DNA of 42,562 nucleotides from an uncultured Planctomycetaceae bacterium (GTDB lineage Bacteria; Planctomycetota; Planctomycetia; Planctomycetales; Planctomycetaceae): the NCBI GenBank assembly GCA_903858815.1, contig CAIOKE010000353.1:1-42562 (forward strand), in the 5' to 3' direction. Position 1 is the first letter of the stretch, and every line of letters begins with the position of its first letter. Of the stretch, positions 16,125 through 25,433 are shown in pieces. The notes under the pieces are model-generated. The model saw only the letters and a list, made by a program, of their open reading frames with translations. It was not told the origin of the DNA and did no database searches. Position numbers and translations under genes: made by a program.

Positions 16125-17441
16125 TCAGAAAATGCGTCCGTTGCTGTCTCCGAATTGATTTGCAGGCAGGCCCATCGCGTTCAGGATCGAGCAGTGCAGA
16201 TTACACAGAGGCGTGTTGTCGCCGGTGAATTGCAGATGCTGCCCTACGGGTACTGAACCGCCCCCGCGTCCGGCCATCAGTACTGGCAGGTTCATGTGAT
16301 CGTGGCGATTCCCGTCAGACAGTCCGGAACCGAACAGCAGCATGCAGTGATCCAGCAGTGTTCCGTCGCCTTCGGGGATATTGCGCAGGGCAGTCACGAG
16401 GTCGGCGAACTGCTGCACGTACCATGTGGTGATGCGACGGTAGTGATCAATCTGTTCGGCGTTTCCCTGATGATGTGAGACCTGATGTGCAGCATATGGG
16501 ACACCGATGAATTCAAACGTCTGAATTGTGGCATCATTTGCGAGCATCATCGAGACAACTCGAGTTGCATCGCCCCGAAATGCAAGCACCAGCAGGTCAA
16601 TCATTAACTTGACTGTGTCAGAATACATCAATGGCATCGTCTGGAGAAACCGCTCGCGATCGTGTTCTGACGGTTTCCACCGGGACGTCGGTGCAGGATG
16701 CCGATCTGCCGACTCGATGAACCGCAATCGATTTTCCACGGTCTGCACAGAATCCAGGTATTGATCCAATCGCGTGCGGTCATCGCGTCCAAGCCGTGGA
16801 CGAAGACCTTGAGCATCTTCCAGAACAAGGTCCAGCAATCGTCGATTTCCGGCAGTACGCTGAGCACCATCAGAGTCGAGATTGAACAGACTTTCGAATG
16901 CCGATCGCGGATTGGTTTCGGGCATCACGGGGCGTTGCGGAGTCTCCCACGAAATCAGTGAACTGTACAGCAGTGTCCAGTTCACAATTCTGTCCACTCC
17001 GGTCCGAACGGGTTCACAGCCAAGCACCAGTGATGGAACCAGAGTTTTACCGACAAAACTTTTTGCCAGATGCTGATCGAGAGATACACCGCCAACGCCA
17101 ATATCCCGCCCCGTCGTTGCTCGCACGGACATTCCGGTGAGGAAATTCGCTGTCGATGCCAGATGCGCCTCGCCCGGACGACTATTGGCCTTATCAAGGC
17201 CGGTCAGCACGAGGAGTTCACTCTGCACCGGTGCCAGTGGCTGCAGGATTGGGCTGAGCGTATAGCTGGTCCCCGTTTGTGCCGGGGTCCAGTCGTCCAT
17301 CCATGCGCCGTTGGGAAAGTGCAGGAAGGCTGCTCGCAATGGTGGTGCCATTCGCCCGCCGGAACCCGTGGCCAGTGATTCCAGCCACGGCAGCGAAAGA
17401 CTGACCCCGGATCCCTGCAGGAAACGTCTGCGAGTCTTCAT
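16125..17441 (-). CDS. DUF1552 family protein with twin-arginine signal (copy 2)
   Basis: A protein of 438 residues. The N-terminus TRRRFLQGSGVSLSLPW is a clear Tat-type signal. The same conserved blocks as in copy 1 are present (FLHFPNGAWMDDWTP, GLDKANSRPGEAHLA, ANFLTGMSV, LVLGCEPV, MLLFGSGLSDGNRHDHMN, and FGDSNGRIF at the end). The copies are clearly paralogous but diverged along the whole length, so the duplication is old or the pairs were acquired separately. The start ATG 17441 overlaps the stop of its DUF1592 partner by four bases. The function is unknown beyond the inferred exported partner role. Confidence 0.92.
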   Translation of the reverse strand: MKTRRRFLQGSGVSLSLPWLESLATGSGGRMAPPLRAAFLHFPNGAWMDDWTPAQTGTSYTLSPILQPLAPVQSELLVLTGLDKANSRPGEAHLASTANFLTGMSVRATTGRDIGVGGVSLDQHLAKSFVGKTLVPSLVLGCEPVRTGVDRIVNWTLLYSSLISWETPQRPVMPETNPRSAFESLFNLDSDGAQRTAGNRRLLDLVLEDAQGLRPRLGRDDRTRLDQYLDSVQTVENRLRFIESADRHPAPTSRWKPSEHDRERFLQTMPLMYSDTVKLMIDLLVLAFRGDATRVVSMMLANDATIQTFEFIGVPYAAHQVSHHQGNAEQIDHYRRITTWYVQQFADLVTALRNIPEGDGTLLDHCMLLFGSGLSDGNRHDHMNLPVLMAGRGGGSVPVGQHLQFTGDNTPLCNLHCSILNAMGLPANQFGDSNGRIF

Positions 17442-20400
17442 AATGCGGAATTCTTCAGCAGTGTGCGACCATTACCAACTGCATAACGACTGCGGAACGG
17501 CGCACTGACCGAGATTTCTTCCAGTAGTACAGTTGCAGAATTGCCAGAACGGCCAAGACAATCAACACAGTGTTCGATCACGTTGTCATCGAAGTGGTCC
17601 AGTTCTCTGCCAAGAGCATACCCGAGCAATCGTCGGCTGAACAGTCGCAGGAACTGCTGCTGTCGCTGTGGCTGCTGCAGCACCGAGACAAGTCCCGGCA
17701 GCCCCACCACACGAGATCCGTCAGGAAGTTCGCCAGTCGCATCTACTGGAAAATCTGCATCGTGCGTTCTGTAGCGCCCCACTGGGTCATAGTTTTCCAG
17801 TGCAAATCCCAGGGGGTCCATCAGACGATGACAGCCGATGCAGTTGGGATCAGCCCGATGCTGCTCCAATTGTTCCTTCAGTGAACCGTGCTGCAATGAA
17901 CTTTCCTGCAGGGTTGGCACACCCGGGGGCGGAGGTTTCACGGTCTCTCCGAGCAGCGTTTCCAGGATCCAGCGTCCACGCAGCACGGGGCTGGTGCGGC
18001 GAGGATATGATGTGTGAATATGCACAGCGCCGAGGGTCAGGATGCCACCGCGCTGTCCTTCAGGCAGACGGAAATGCTGCCAATCGGCTGTCTGAGGTAA
18101 CGGCAGCGCATACCATTGAGCCAGCCGGCCATTGACAATCGCTTCGTCAGAGGCCAGCAGATCGGTCAGCGGCCGTCCTTCAGAGAAGGCCCGCCAGACA
18201 GTGCGAGCTGCCTGTTCCTTCAGCAGGGCGGCGATCTGCAGATTATATTCAGGAAAGAGGGTCTGATCCGGATGCTGAACTTCCAACTGCTCGAGCCCCA
18301 GCCATTGAATGGCAAAGCGGTGCCCCAGAGCCAGTGAGCGCGGGTCTGACAGTAGACGCCGCACCTGCCGCAGTACGCCGGCCCGAGACCGCAGCTCACC
18401 CGCTGCTGCCGCATCCAGCAGAACCTCATCGGGAATCGATGACCACAGAAACAGTGCCAACCGCGTGGCGTACTGGTAGTCGTCCAGCCGATACCGACCG
18501 GGCTGATCCGGTTCTGGTTCCAGTACCAGCAGGAATCGTGGCGACAGCAGAATGCGGGTCAGGCACTGTGCAAGAGATTCTGCGAGGGACAGCTGCGACT
18601 GGCGACATTCCTCAAAGTACTGCAACACCTGTTCCACTTCCTCCGCCTGCGGGGGACGCCGCCAGGCCCGCTTCATGAACTGCAGCAGATCCGCTCTCAG
18701 CAGTTCCCGCTGCTGTTCAATTGTGGCGGTTGACTGTACGAGGACAGACCTGAACAGTGCGGACGATTCCACGTGATCCGGGTGTTGTATTTGCTGCTGC
18801 ATGATCTGTGGGCAGATTTGTTGCAGCGTTGTCAGCCAGCGATTCAGCCACGGACCCGAGATAATGAGCGTGGCAGCGCTGGTATCAAAACCTTCGCCAC
18901 CAGACCCGTCTGGAGGTGGTAACTGATCGTCCGACAGATCAACTCCCAGCAGGTCGCGAACCGCGTGCCGAAGTTCCAATCTCGTCAGTCGCCGCCCAGT
19001 TCCAGAACCGGCAGTCCAGCCGAGATCGAAATATCTTGTTCCGTCGGCATCTTCAGAGAACTGTTCGCCCAGACCAGCCGCAGGAATCGCAGCGATCCAG
19101 TATTGCAACTGGCGACAGACACTTTCCGGGAGTTCGTGATGCGCGGGATCGTGTCCCCTGTGATCCAGCTTTTCACTGACGGACTGCCAGAAGTCAACCC
19201 CGGCAAACGCCGCTTCGTCACCATCAGTGAGGATGGCCAGCGGCAATCCGCCGTTCTGACCTGCTGAATGACAGGAGCTGCAGGCAGACTGCAGCACTGG
19301 CAGAATCCGCGAGTCAAACTGTTGTTTCCACGTCAGCATGCGCCGGTGTTCCAGTTGTCGCAGAAAACGGCGAGTGATATCGACGGGAGTCAGGGCGACT
19401 TCAGACGCCGGTGCTGGAGGTACTGCCTGCAGTGCCAGGAGTTCGGCAGCCGCAAACTGCCCCAATTCACCCGCACCCTCCTGCCATGCAAGGCCTGCAA
19501 AGATTTCCTCTGCCTGCTGATATCGGCCCAGTTCCCGCAGACACTCCGCCCGCCGATATCGAAATCGCAGCTTGAGAGATTCTGGCATTGTATCTGCACG
19601 TTCGTGGCCGAGCACGTTCAGTGCATCCTGCGCCCGCCCCTCTGTCAGAAAGTCTCCGGCCTGCAGCAGCGTGGAACCTGTGGACGACACTGAATCATCG
19701 AATTCGCTGGCTAATGACAACATCTCGGCCGAGGAAAACGCGCGACGGTAAATGGCAAAGTGCTGCAAGTCCATTCGTGCAGAGCCAAGCCCATTTCCGA
19801 CATAACCCGCACGCAGCCGAGAACTGCGTGCAACTTCGTGATACTTCAACGTTGATCGCGTCCTTCCCGAAAGCAGTCCGTTCACATACACGGAAAGCTC
19901 ACCGTCATGCCACGTGCCGGCGACATGAGTCCAGACGGACTGTGGAATACGCTGAATCGCACGTGTCCGGACAGCCGGCTGCGGCTTTGGCTGGCCAATC
20001 TGAAATGACAGCACATTGGATGGGAACTCGAGCGAAAACACAAACCCTGAGTAGACGCCGTCGCCTATGGAAATCAGGCTGCCACTATGTGTGGAGTTGC
20101 CGCCAGTAACAAATCCCTGCCCGTGATGACGCAGCAGGAATTCCACGGTGAACGACTGTTCCAGCTGAACTACGGGTGCCAGCAGTGCCTGATCGTCGAG
20201 TTGGACTGAGAACTGCTCATGCAATGGTCCTGCGGCTCGCAGTGGAGCACGTCGATCGGGCGCTGTGCCAACGCGCAGCGTGTCTGCCCAGCCGGCCAGG
20301 TTTGCGACAGGCGATTGCGGAGCCAAACCATCAAGAACGTAATATCGCAGCAGCGAGCCGTCGAGCAGACGGGACATATGCTGACTGGACGAGGGCACAC

Positions 20401-20509
20401 TGGCAGGTCCGGTCACGACTGCGCGGACACGCGGCCAGAAAAGCACGACAAGCAGCAGCGTCATGGCGACAGGCAGCCACAGTGTTTTCAGTGACGATTT
20501 AAAAACCAT
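17438..20509 (-). CDS. Planctomycete multidomain haem protein, LamG plus DUF1587/1595/1592/1588/1585 (copy 2)
   Basis: A protein of 1023 residues from ATG 20509, where a basic MVFKSSLK precedes a membrane segment (LWLPVAMTLLLVVLFW). The 42 codons of open frame further upstream lack this signal-like shape and are excluded. The order of parts matches copy 1: LamG (FTVEFLLRHHG, VWTHVAGTWHDGELSVYVNG), a helical TPR-like part with RRAECLRELGRYQQAEEIF, haem motif CSSCH (410-414), DUF1587 (RRLTRLELRHAVRDLLGVD), DUF1595, DUF1592, DUF1588 with CIGCH (890-894) before RLMDPLGFALENYDPVGRYR, and DUF1585. It is probably a periplasm-facing di-haem protein acting with the DUF1552 protein. The substrate is unknown. 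Confidence 0.93.
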   Translation of the reverse strand: MVFKSSLKTLWLPVAMTLLLVVLFWPRVRAVVTGPASVPSSSQHMSRLLDGSLLRYYVLDGLAPQSPVANLAGWADTLRVGTAPDRRAPLRAAGPLHEQFSVQLDDQALLAPVVQLEQSFTVEFLLRHHGQGFVTGGNSTHSGSLISIGDGVYSGFVFSLEFPSNVLSFQIGQPKPQPAVRTRAIQRIPQSVWTHVAGTWHDGELSVYVNGLLSGRTRSTLKYHEVARSSRLRAGYVGNGLGSARMDLQHFAIYRRAFSSAEMLSLASEFDDSVSSTGSTLLQAGDFLTEGRAQDALNVLGHERADTMPESLKLRFRYRRAECLRELGRYQQAEEIFAGLAWQEGAGELGQFAAAELLALQAVPPAPASEVALTPVDITRRFLRQLEHRRMLTWKQQFDSRILPVLQSACSSCHSAGQNGGLPLAILTDGDEAAFAGVDFWQSVSEKLDHRGHDPAHHELPESVCRQLQYWIAAIPAAGLGEQFSEDADGTRYFDLGWTAGSGTGRRLTRLELRHAVRDLLGVDLSDDQLPPPDGSGGEGFDTSAATLIISGPWLNRWLTTLQQICPQIMQQQIQHPDHVESSALFRSVLVQSTATIEQQRELLRADLLQFMKRAWRRPPQAEEVEQVLQYFEECRQSQLSLAESLAQCLTRILLSPRFLLVLEPEPDQPGRYRLDDYQYATRLALFLWSSIPDEVLLDAAAAGELRSRAGVLRQVRRLLSDPRSLALGHRFAIQWLGLEQLEVQHPDQTLFPEYNLQIAALLKEQAARTVWRAFSEGRPLTDLLASDEAIVNGRLAQWYALPLPQTADWQHFRLPEGQRGGILTLGAVHIHTSYPRRTSPVLRGRWILETLLGETVKPPPPGVPTLQESSLQHGSLKEQLEQHRADPNCIGCHRLMDPLGFALENYDPVGRYRTHDADFPVDATGELPDGSRVVGLPGLVSVLQQPQRQQQFLRLFSRRLLGYALGRELDHFDDNVIEHCVDCLGRSGNSATVLLEEISVSAPFRSRYAVGNGRTLLKNSAL

Positions 20510-20878
20510 GTGGCAGGCCGCAGCAGCTTGTGGGTCAGTCTGATGACGTTGCCAGTTCAGCAACGACGTGCGAAAGGATCTGAAACAGAGTCGCCCGAGG
20601 CAAGCAAGGACGGGCGAGGCAAATCCGTGCCTCACCTGAGCGAATGTCTGGGTGAGAAAGGCTCAGACGTGCCAAAGTGCAGATTGAAGAGCCGCATTCA
20701 GCGGGAACTTCACCACGCCAGAAATCTGTATCTCAACATGTCCTGTCCGCTTTGAAACGTCACTTGATACGCCGAGCAGGCCCGCGGATCCGAGGGCATT
20801 CTCTCAGCATGGGCCCACGGTTGCACATTTCAATTCTGGTTCAGCACACCAGAGACCACGGTGCAGGCTAAAGTCCGG
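20510..20878. other. Intergenic stretch upstream of the second DUF1592 gene
   Basis: These 369 bases contain no convincing gene. A small hairpin GAGGCA-AATCCG-TGCCTC is visible near 20617-20635. No member of the long repeat families was recognised. It probably holds the leader of the DUF1592/DUF1552 pair, but no promoter could be assigned. Confidence 0.5.
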
Positions 20879-21646
20879 TTATCCAGCAGACTTCTTCAAG
20901 TGCTCATTCCAGCGATCTCGAAACACCTCACGACTGGCTGCGTGCAGGCGGATCAGATCGGCTCGGGTACCGGATTCCAGTTCCCCCGAATAACTGTAGA
21001 ACACCTGACACTGGTGAACTCGCGGATGCTCCTGACGTCGCCAACGGTCGACTGGTTTCTGAGTTGACTGTCCAGTGCTGACATTCCCCGCTTCAAGATC
21101 GTAAGTTTCAAACGGCTGCCCAAGATACTGAGCTTCCATGGGCGTTCCGTCGGAGCCGAATTCTGAAAAGATCAGCAGACCACTGCCGACACCAGCTTTC
21201 TGATAATCGACCGTGACGATATGCCAGATTTCTCCCTGCTTATCACGCACTTCGTAGACATGTCGATCACCCTGAACCCAGCCATTGGCGACGTAACAGG
21301 CCGAAAGTTCATGCCATGCGACCCACTGCGCCTGATCCATCGTGACCAGACAACTGCGCCCATCCTTCGCGTAGTTCCATGAATGCACCCACCAGGATTC
21401 AATATTGGCCACCTTGACTGGATCTGCGGCGGGAAAAAACGCCTGTTTTTCCCAGCCAGCCAGAACGTCTGGAAGGTCATCCGCCGTTAGTACGATGTCA
21501 CCGCGTGAGGGTCCGGGAATCTGCCCAACTCGGCCAGAAGGCAGCAGGTACTTTCCGGCAATCATTGTCAGCAGCATTACACTCAAAACCACGAACATCC
21601 TCGGTTCGCGTTTTTTTTTGCTTACAAGCGGTTCCGAGGAACTCAT
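20879..21646 (-). CDS. EpsI-like exosortase-associated protein (DUF3485-type)
   Basis: A protein of 255 residues. A charged start with KKKREPR is followed by one membrane segment (about 17-32), and the rest should lie outside the membrane. The stretch HELSACYVANGW (112-123) fits the H-x4-C-Y-x3-G-W signature of EpsI/DUF3485 proteins, which accompany exosortases (EpsH/Xrt) in polysaccharide and PEP-CTERM loci. Two tryptophan-rich stretches (ESWWVHSWNYA, EIWHIVTVDYQKAG) agree with this. ATG at 21646 is preferred over upstream ATGs at 21673 and 21712 because AAGGA lies eight bases before it. An A9 run in codons 9-11 is a possible slippage site. No exosortase is in the window. The call rests on a short signature and on context, so it is moderately sure. 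Confidence 0.68.
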   Translation of the reverse strand: MSSSEPLVSKKKREPRMFVVLSVMLLTMIAGKYLLPSGRVGQIPGPSRGDIVLTADDLPDVLAGWEKQAFFPAADPVKVANIESWWVHSWNYAKDGRSCLVTMDQAQWVAWHELSACYVANGWVQGDRHVYEVRDKQGEIWHIVTVDYQKAGVGSGLLIFSEFGSDGTPMEAQYLGQPFETYDLEAGNVSTGQSTQKPVDRWRRQEHPRVHQCQVFYSYSGELESGTRADLIRLHAASREVFRDRWNEHLKKSAG

Positions 21647-21677
21647 TGCGGGATCCTTAATCTGCGGTTTCATGGAA

Positions 21678-22664
21678 TCAAGTACGATTCTGCTGCAGAG
21701 CCAGCAGATCACTTTCCACCATCATTCTGACCATCTGTTCGAATGAAACACTGGGGCACCAGCCAAGAACCTGACGGGCCTTCGCCGAATTTCCGAGGAG
21801 CGCCTGAGGATCAGCCGGGCGAAGAAATCGCTGGTCCACAGATACGTGCTGCTGCCAGTCAAGGCCCAGATGCTCAAAGGCTATCTGCAACAGATCTCTG
21901 ATGGAATGCGATGTGCCGGTCGCGAGAACATAATCATCTGGGTCTGTATGCTGCAGAATCTGCCACATGCCCGCCACAAAGTCGGCCGCATAGCCCCAGT
22001 CGCGTTCGGCTTCCAGATCGCCGAGCGTCAGGGATTTCTGCACCCCGGCTTTGATGCGTGCGGCAGCCAGAGTGACCTTGCGAGTCACAAAGTTCTCCCC
22101 GCGACGGGGGCTTTCATGGTTGTAACAAATGGCATTGCAGAAGAACAGGCCGTGACTTTCACGGTAGATACGAGTCATCTGCGTGGCAAAGGCCTTGGCA
22201 CAACCATAGGGCGAATTGGGATTCACCGGGGTCAGTTCATCCTGAGGAGACACGGTCGGTGTACCGAAGATTTCGCGACTGCTGGCGTGCAGAAATCGCG
22301 GAGGTTGTGGCAGGTCCCGCAGAATCTCCATGATCCGCAAGGTGGCCATCGCTGTCAGCTCGCAGGTACTTTCCGGAATCTCAAAGCTGAGCCCCACATG
22401 GCTTTGACCGGCCAGATGATAAAACTCTGTCGGTTGGACCTTCGTCACAATTCGCCGGATTGTGGTGGTGTCGGTCAGATCGGCGTAGTGCAGATGCAAT
22501 CGGGATCCGTAGATCTGAGGATCCTGATACAGGCTGCTGAGCCGGATACGTTCCAGCGAGCTGCTGCGACGGACAATGCCGTGAACCTGATAGCCTTTGT
22601 TCAGCAGCAGTTCGGCGAGGTAGGAACCATCCTGCCCGGTAATCCCGGTGATGAGGGCAATCAT
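21678..22664 (-). CDS. GDP-mannose 4,6-dehydratase-like enzyme (second, divergent GMD)
   Basis: A protein of 328 residues of the GMD group: [19 protein letters not shown] at the N-terminus, SSREIFG (128-134), the catalytic YGCAK (Tyr153, Lys157) and the GMD-specific [17 protein letters not shown]. The reaction would be GDP-D-mannose to GDP-4-dehydro-6-deoxy-D-mannose. It differs from the canonical gmd at 23305-24321 by SSRE instead of SSSE and by a shorter N-terminal part. It may therefore act on another nucleotide sugar, or serve as a route to GDP-rhamnose or GDP-talose. It is not the 4-reductase RMD, which lacks the NHESPRRG motif. The EpsI-like gene starts 31 bases downstream. Confidence 0.88.
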   Translation of the reverse strand: MIALITGITGQDGSYLAELLLNKGYQVHGIVRRSSSLERIRLSSLYQDPQIYGSRLHLHYADLTDTTTIRRIVTKVQPTEFYHLAGQSHVGLSFEIPESTCELTAMATLRIMEILRDLPQPPRFLHASSREIFGTPTVSPQDELTPVNPNSPYGCAKAFATQMTRIYRESHGLFFCNAICYNHESPRRGENFVTRKVTLAAARIKAGVQKSLTLGDLEAERDWGYAADFVAGMWQILQHTDPDDYVLATGTSHSIRDLLQIAFEHLGLDWQQHVSVDQRFLRPADPQALLGNSAKARQVLGWCPSVSFEQMVRMMVESDLLALQQNRT

Positions 22665-23304
22665 GAAACAGGGGAACTCCAGAGAGGACTATAGAAAAAG
22701 CGATCGCTTCGACGACTGCAGGCGGTGGCAGCCAGCGGGTGTCGGAAAGGCGGTTTGCCGGTTGCGTGCTGCTGTTCAACCACGAATGACACGAATGACA
22801 CGAATCAGGGCTGGTGAACGGGACGTGGTAGTGGCGATTTTTGACTGGCTGGCGAGCCGTTAGCGGAAGCCAGCGGGTGTTGGCTGCCGCGGTGCGGCAG
22901 TCACGGGATGGCTGAGCGACGGGCCAACGTGCGCCCGGTCACAGGTTTGTGAGTGCAAAAGGCAGCCGGGCAGGAATGACGCCGAGGACAAAATGTCGTA
23001 GACTGGGCTTTAGCCCGGGCACGTAGTTCTCGTCAGCCTTGAAATCCCCATTGTTTTTTTAAAGGATGGGGCCGAGCAGGAATGCTCGGGCTACGGTTGT
23101 GGGTGAACAACGACAGCGGAACACTGACAGTTGACTTCGGCTCGGCGGGAGCCTCGCCCTCCCAAACGGAGGGGCCATCTTGCGCGACGGTGCCCAAAAG
23201 ACGGCCTCATACCGCGGACAGCATTTTCGGTGGACCCTTAAAAACACGTTTCGCGGATATTCGTGGATATCCGCAGCTGGTGTTCAGGCCTGCGCGAGCA
23301 GAGT
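22665..23304. other. Intergenic repeat stretch between the two GMD genes
   Basis: These 640 bases have no convincing gene. They carry an ACGAATGAC triple repeat (about 22779-22808), a GGCGAGCCGTTAGCG element (22851-22882), an inverted two-hairpin element (22988-23094) and an inverted part of the 86-base unit (about 23134-23175). Near the gmd stop there is a hairpin (23253-23274: GCGGATAT, loop TCGTGG, ATATCCGC). On the minus strand it is followed after about eight bases by five Ts, so it might be a weak terminator. Confidence 0.55.
22988..23094 (-). repeat. Two-hairpin dispersed element, copy 2 (inverted)
   Basis: Same composite as at 9966-10070 in opposite orientation. GTCGTAGACTGGGC and GGGCTTTAGCCC come first, then TTCTCGTCAGC, TTGAAATCCCCA and a run of seven Ts, then the CCGAGCAGGAATGCTCGG hairpin followed by GCTAC. 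Confidence 0.75.
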
Positions 23305-24321
23305 TTACTTTCTGGCGGCAGCGAGGATGGCTTCTTCGCGAGCCAGATTCAGGTCGTGATCAACCATCAGTTTCGCCAGCTCTTCAAGGGACGTGGAGGC
23401 CGTCCAGCCCAGCTTTTCTTTGGCTTTTGAGCAATCACCAAGCAGCAGATCGACTTCAGCGGGCCGGAAATAGCGAGGATCGATTTCGATGTAGTGTTTG
23501 GGATCCAGCTGCAGCATGCTGAAGACGATGTCCGCAAATTCCTGGACGGTCTGCGTTCTGCCCGTGGCCAGTACAAAATCATCCGGTTCGCTGTGCTGCA
23601 GCATCCGCCACATGCCTTCAACGTAATCTTTCGCGTAACCCCAGTCACGCTTAGCCGCGAGGTTACCGAGGTACAGTTTGTCCTGAAGGCCGAGTTTGAT
23701 GCGAGTCGCAGCGCGGGTGATCTTGCGAGTGACGAAGGTTTCGCCACGGCGAGGACTTTCGTGATTGAACAAAATGCCGTTCACCGCGAACATGTCGTAG
23801 GACTTGCGATAATTGACAGTCTGATGGAACGCATAGACTTTGGCACAGGCATAGGGGCTTTGGGGTTGAAACGGCGTTGTCTCTGTCTGAGGGGTTTCCA
23901 GCACTTCACCGTACATCTCGCTGGAAGACGCCTGGTAGACTTTTGTGAGTTTACGTTTGTTCAGCTGTCGAGCCGCCTCGAGCACATTCAACGCCCCACC
24001 GCCAGTTGCCTGGAACGTGTAAGCTGGTTGGTCAAAGGAGACCCGCACGTGGCTTTGAGCCCCGAGGTTGTAGATTTCGTCGGGTTCCAGATCCAGTACC
24101 AGATTGGTCAGACTTTGGCCATCCGTCAGGTCACCGTAGTGCAGAAACAGGCGATTACCGGCCTGATGCGGATCTGCGTAGATATGGTTGATCCGTCCGG
24201 TGGTGAACGTGGAAGCACGCCGCACCAGACCATGCACCGTATAACCTTTTTCCAGCAACAGTTCAGCAAGGTAAGAACCGTCCTGACCAGTGATTCCGGT
24301 AATGAGTGCGGATTTTGACAT
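23305..24321 (-). CDS. gmd: GDP-mannose 4,6-dehydratase
   Basis: Converts GDP-D-mannose to GDP-4-dehydro-6-deoxy-D-mannose, the first step to GDP-L-fucose. With ATG 24321 the protein has 338 residues and begins [20 protein letters not shown]; the 25 codons upstream are not protein-like for this family. Visible motifs are GITGQDG (9-15), ASSSEMYGE (about 131-139), the catalytic YACAK (Tyr157, Lys161), [17 protein letters not shown] and [14 protein letters not shown]. The match to canonical GMD is close throughout. GDP-L-fucose synthase lies upstream at 25434-26384, so the two steps of GDP-fucose synthesis are neighbours, separated by a 1.1 kb repeat-filled gap. Confidence 0.96.
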   Translation of the reverse strand: MSKSALITGITGQDGSYLAELLLEKGYTVHGLVRRASTFTTGRINHIYADPHQAGNRLFLHYGDLTDGQSLTNLVLDLEPDEIYNLGAQSHVRVSFDQPAYTFQATGGGALNVLEAARQLNKRKLTKVYQASSSEMYGEVLETPQTETTPFQPQSPYACAKVYAFHQTVNYRKSYDMFAVNGILFNHESPRRGETFVTRKITRAATRIKLGLQDKLYLGNLAAKRDWGYAKDYVEGMWRMLQHSEPDDFVLATGRTQTVQEFADIVFSMLQLDPKHYIEIDPRYFRPAEVDLLLGDCSKAKEKLGWTASTSLEELAKLMVDHDLNLAREEAILAAARK

Positions 24322-25433
24322 GCAAACAGCTTTGTGTGCAGGAGGAGAGATACAGGATTGAAAACTCAACTTGCCCGACAAGTGTTTACCGAGCAAGTGG
24401 TGACACAGTTTTCCGCTGTGGTTTTACAGCAATTGCAGAGAACAGAACAATTGTGAGGTTTTTAGGGTATGTTGAAGGTAAGGATTGTAACGGCTGTTCG
24501 CGAAGGAGTGCTGACGGGAATTCGTCAAAGATCACTGAGTCATCATCGGTGGCACCGACCATTGCTGATACGAGGGATAAATCCGTGGCTGGGGCGTTAG
24601 CCCGGGCAAGTGCCCCACCCATCCGCAGAACACACCGGTGGGTCAAATCTGACGAAGGTTGTGTGCGCGGGCTGAAGCCCACGATACGATGTTGAGCCGG
24701 AGCGCTAGCCATGAGCCACGGGCCCCCTACTAAACGTAGCCCGGGCATTCCTGCCCGGACACATCCTTCAACAGCATCGGAGCTTCACAACCCGACAACG
24801 GTTGTGTGCGCGGGCTGAAGCCCACGATACGGTGTTGAGCCGACGCGTTACCTATGAGCCGCGGGCCCCCTACTAAAACGTAGCCCGGGCATTCCTGCCC
24901 GGCCACATCCTTCAACACCACCGGCGCTTCACAACCCGACAACGGTTGTGTGCGTGGGCTGAAGCCCACGATACGGTGTTGAGCCGAAGCGTTACCTATG
25001 AACTGCGGGCCCCCTAAACGTAGCCCGGCCACATCCTTCAACAGCATCGGAGCTTCACAACCCGACAACGGCTGTGTGCGCGGGCTGAAGCCCACCATAC
25101 GGTGTTTGATCCGAGGCGTTACCTATGAGCAGCGGGCCCCCTACTAAACGTAGCCCGAGCATTCCTGACGCGAGGGACAAGAGTCGGCTGAGGCCGTCAA
25201 ATCGACTTCAGTTCATTGAAAAACATCGTGTTTTTGCGGTACGGGTCCGAGCAGGAATGCTCGGGCTACATTTTTGTCCTCGGCGTCATTCCTGCCCGGC
25301 CACATCCTTCAACAGCGTCGGAACTTCACAACCCGACAATGGTTGTGTGCGTGGGCTGAAGCCCACGATACGGTGTTTGTCCGAGGCCTGCGGAATGCAA
25401 AGCAGCCCTGTGCCGCTGTCTTTTCCTGCCGGC
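24322..25433. other. Gene-free 1.1 kb stretch between gmd and fcl with tandem repeats
   Basis: No convincing gene lies here. Most of the stretch is the ~143-base tandem array (24658 to about 25168) and a detached partial unit (about 25284-25385). Between them is a degenerate two-hairpin element that ends in an inverted CCGAGCAGGAATGCTCGG hairpin near 25248. An A/T-rich hairpin AAAAACA-TCG-TGTTTTT lies at 25219-25235. Long minus-strand frames here encode only the repeat (for example VGFSPRTQPLSGCEAP repeated). Confidence 0.65.
24658..25168 (+). repeat. Tandem array of ~143-base units (three full, one partial)
   Basis: Unit borders are at 24658, 24801, 24945 and 25071, giving lengths of 143, 144 and 126 bases plus a partial fourth unit. 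Each unit runs GTTGTGTGCGCGGGCTGAAG, CCCACGATACGGTGTTGAGC, TTACCTATGAGC, GGGCCCCCTACTAAACGTAG, a GGGCATTCCTGCCCGG hairpin, and CACATCCTTCAACAGCATCG with TTCACAACCCGACAACG. The third unit has lost about 18 bases around the hairpin. Confidence 0.85.

Noticed and set aside
21678-22664. Second GMD-like gene as the GDP-4-keto-6-deoxymannose reductase RMD
   Set aside because: It has the NHESPRRG and GITGQDG motifs of dehydratases and a GMD-like length.
24658-25168. A possible CRISPR array or a repeat protein gene
   Set aside because: Units of 126-144 bases are conserved throughout and lengths are not multiples of three, so the frame is not kept. No unique spacers.
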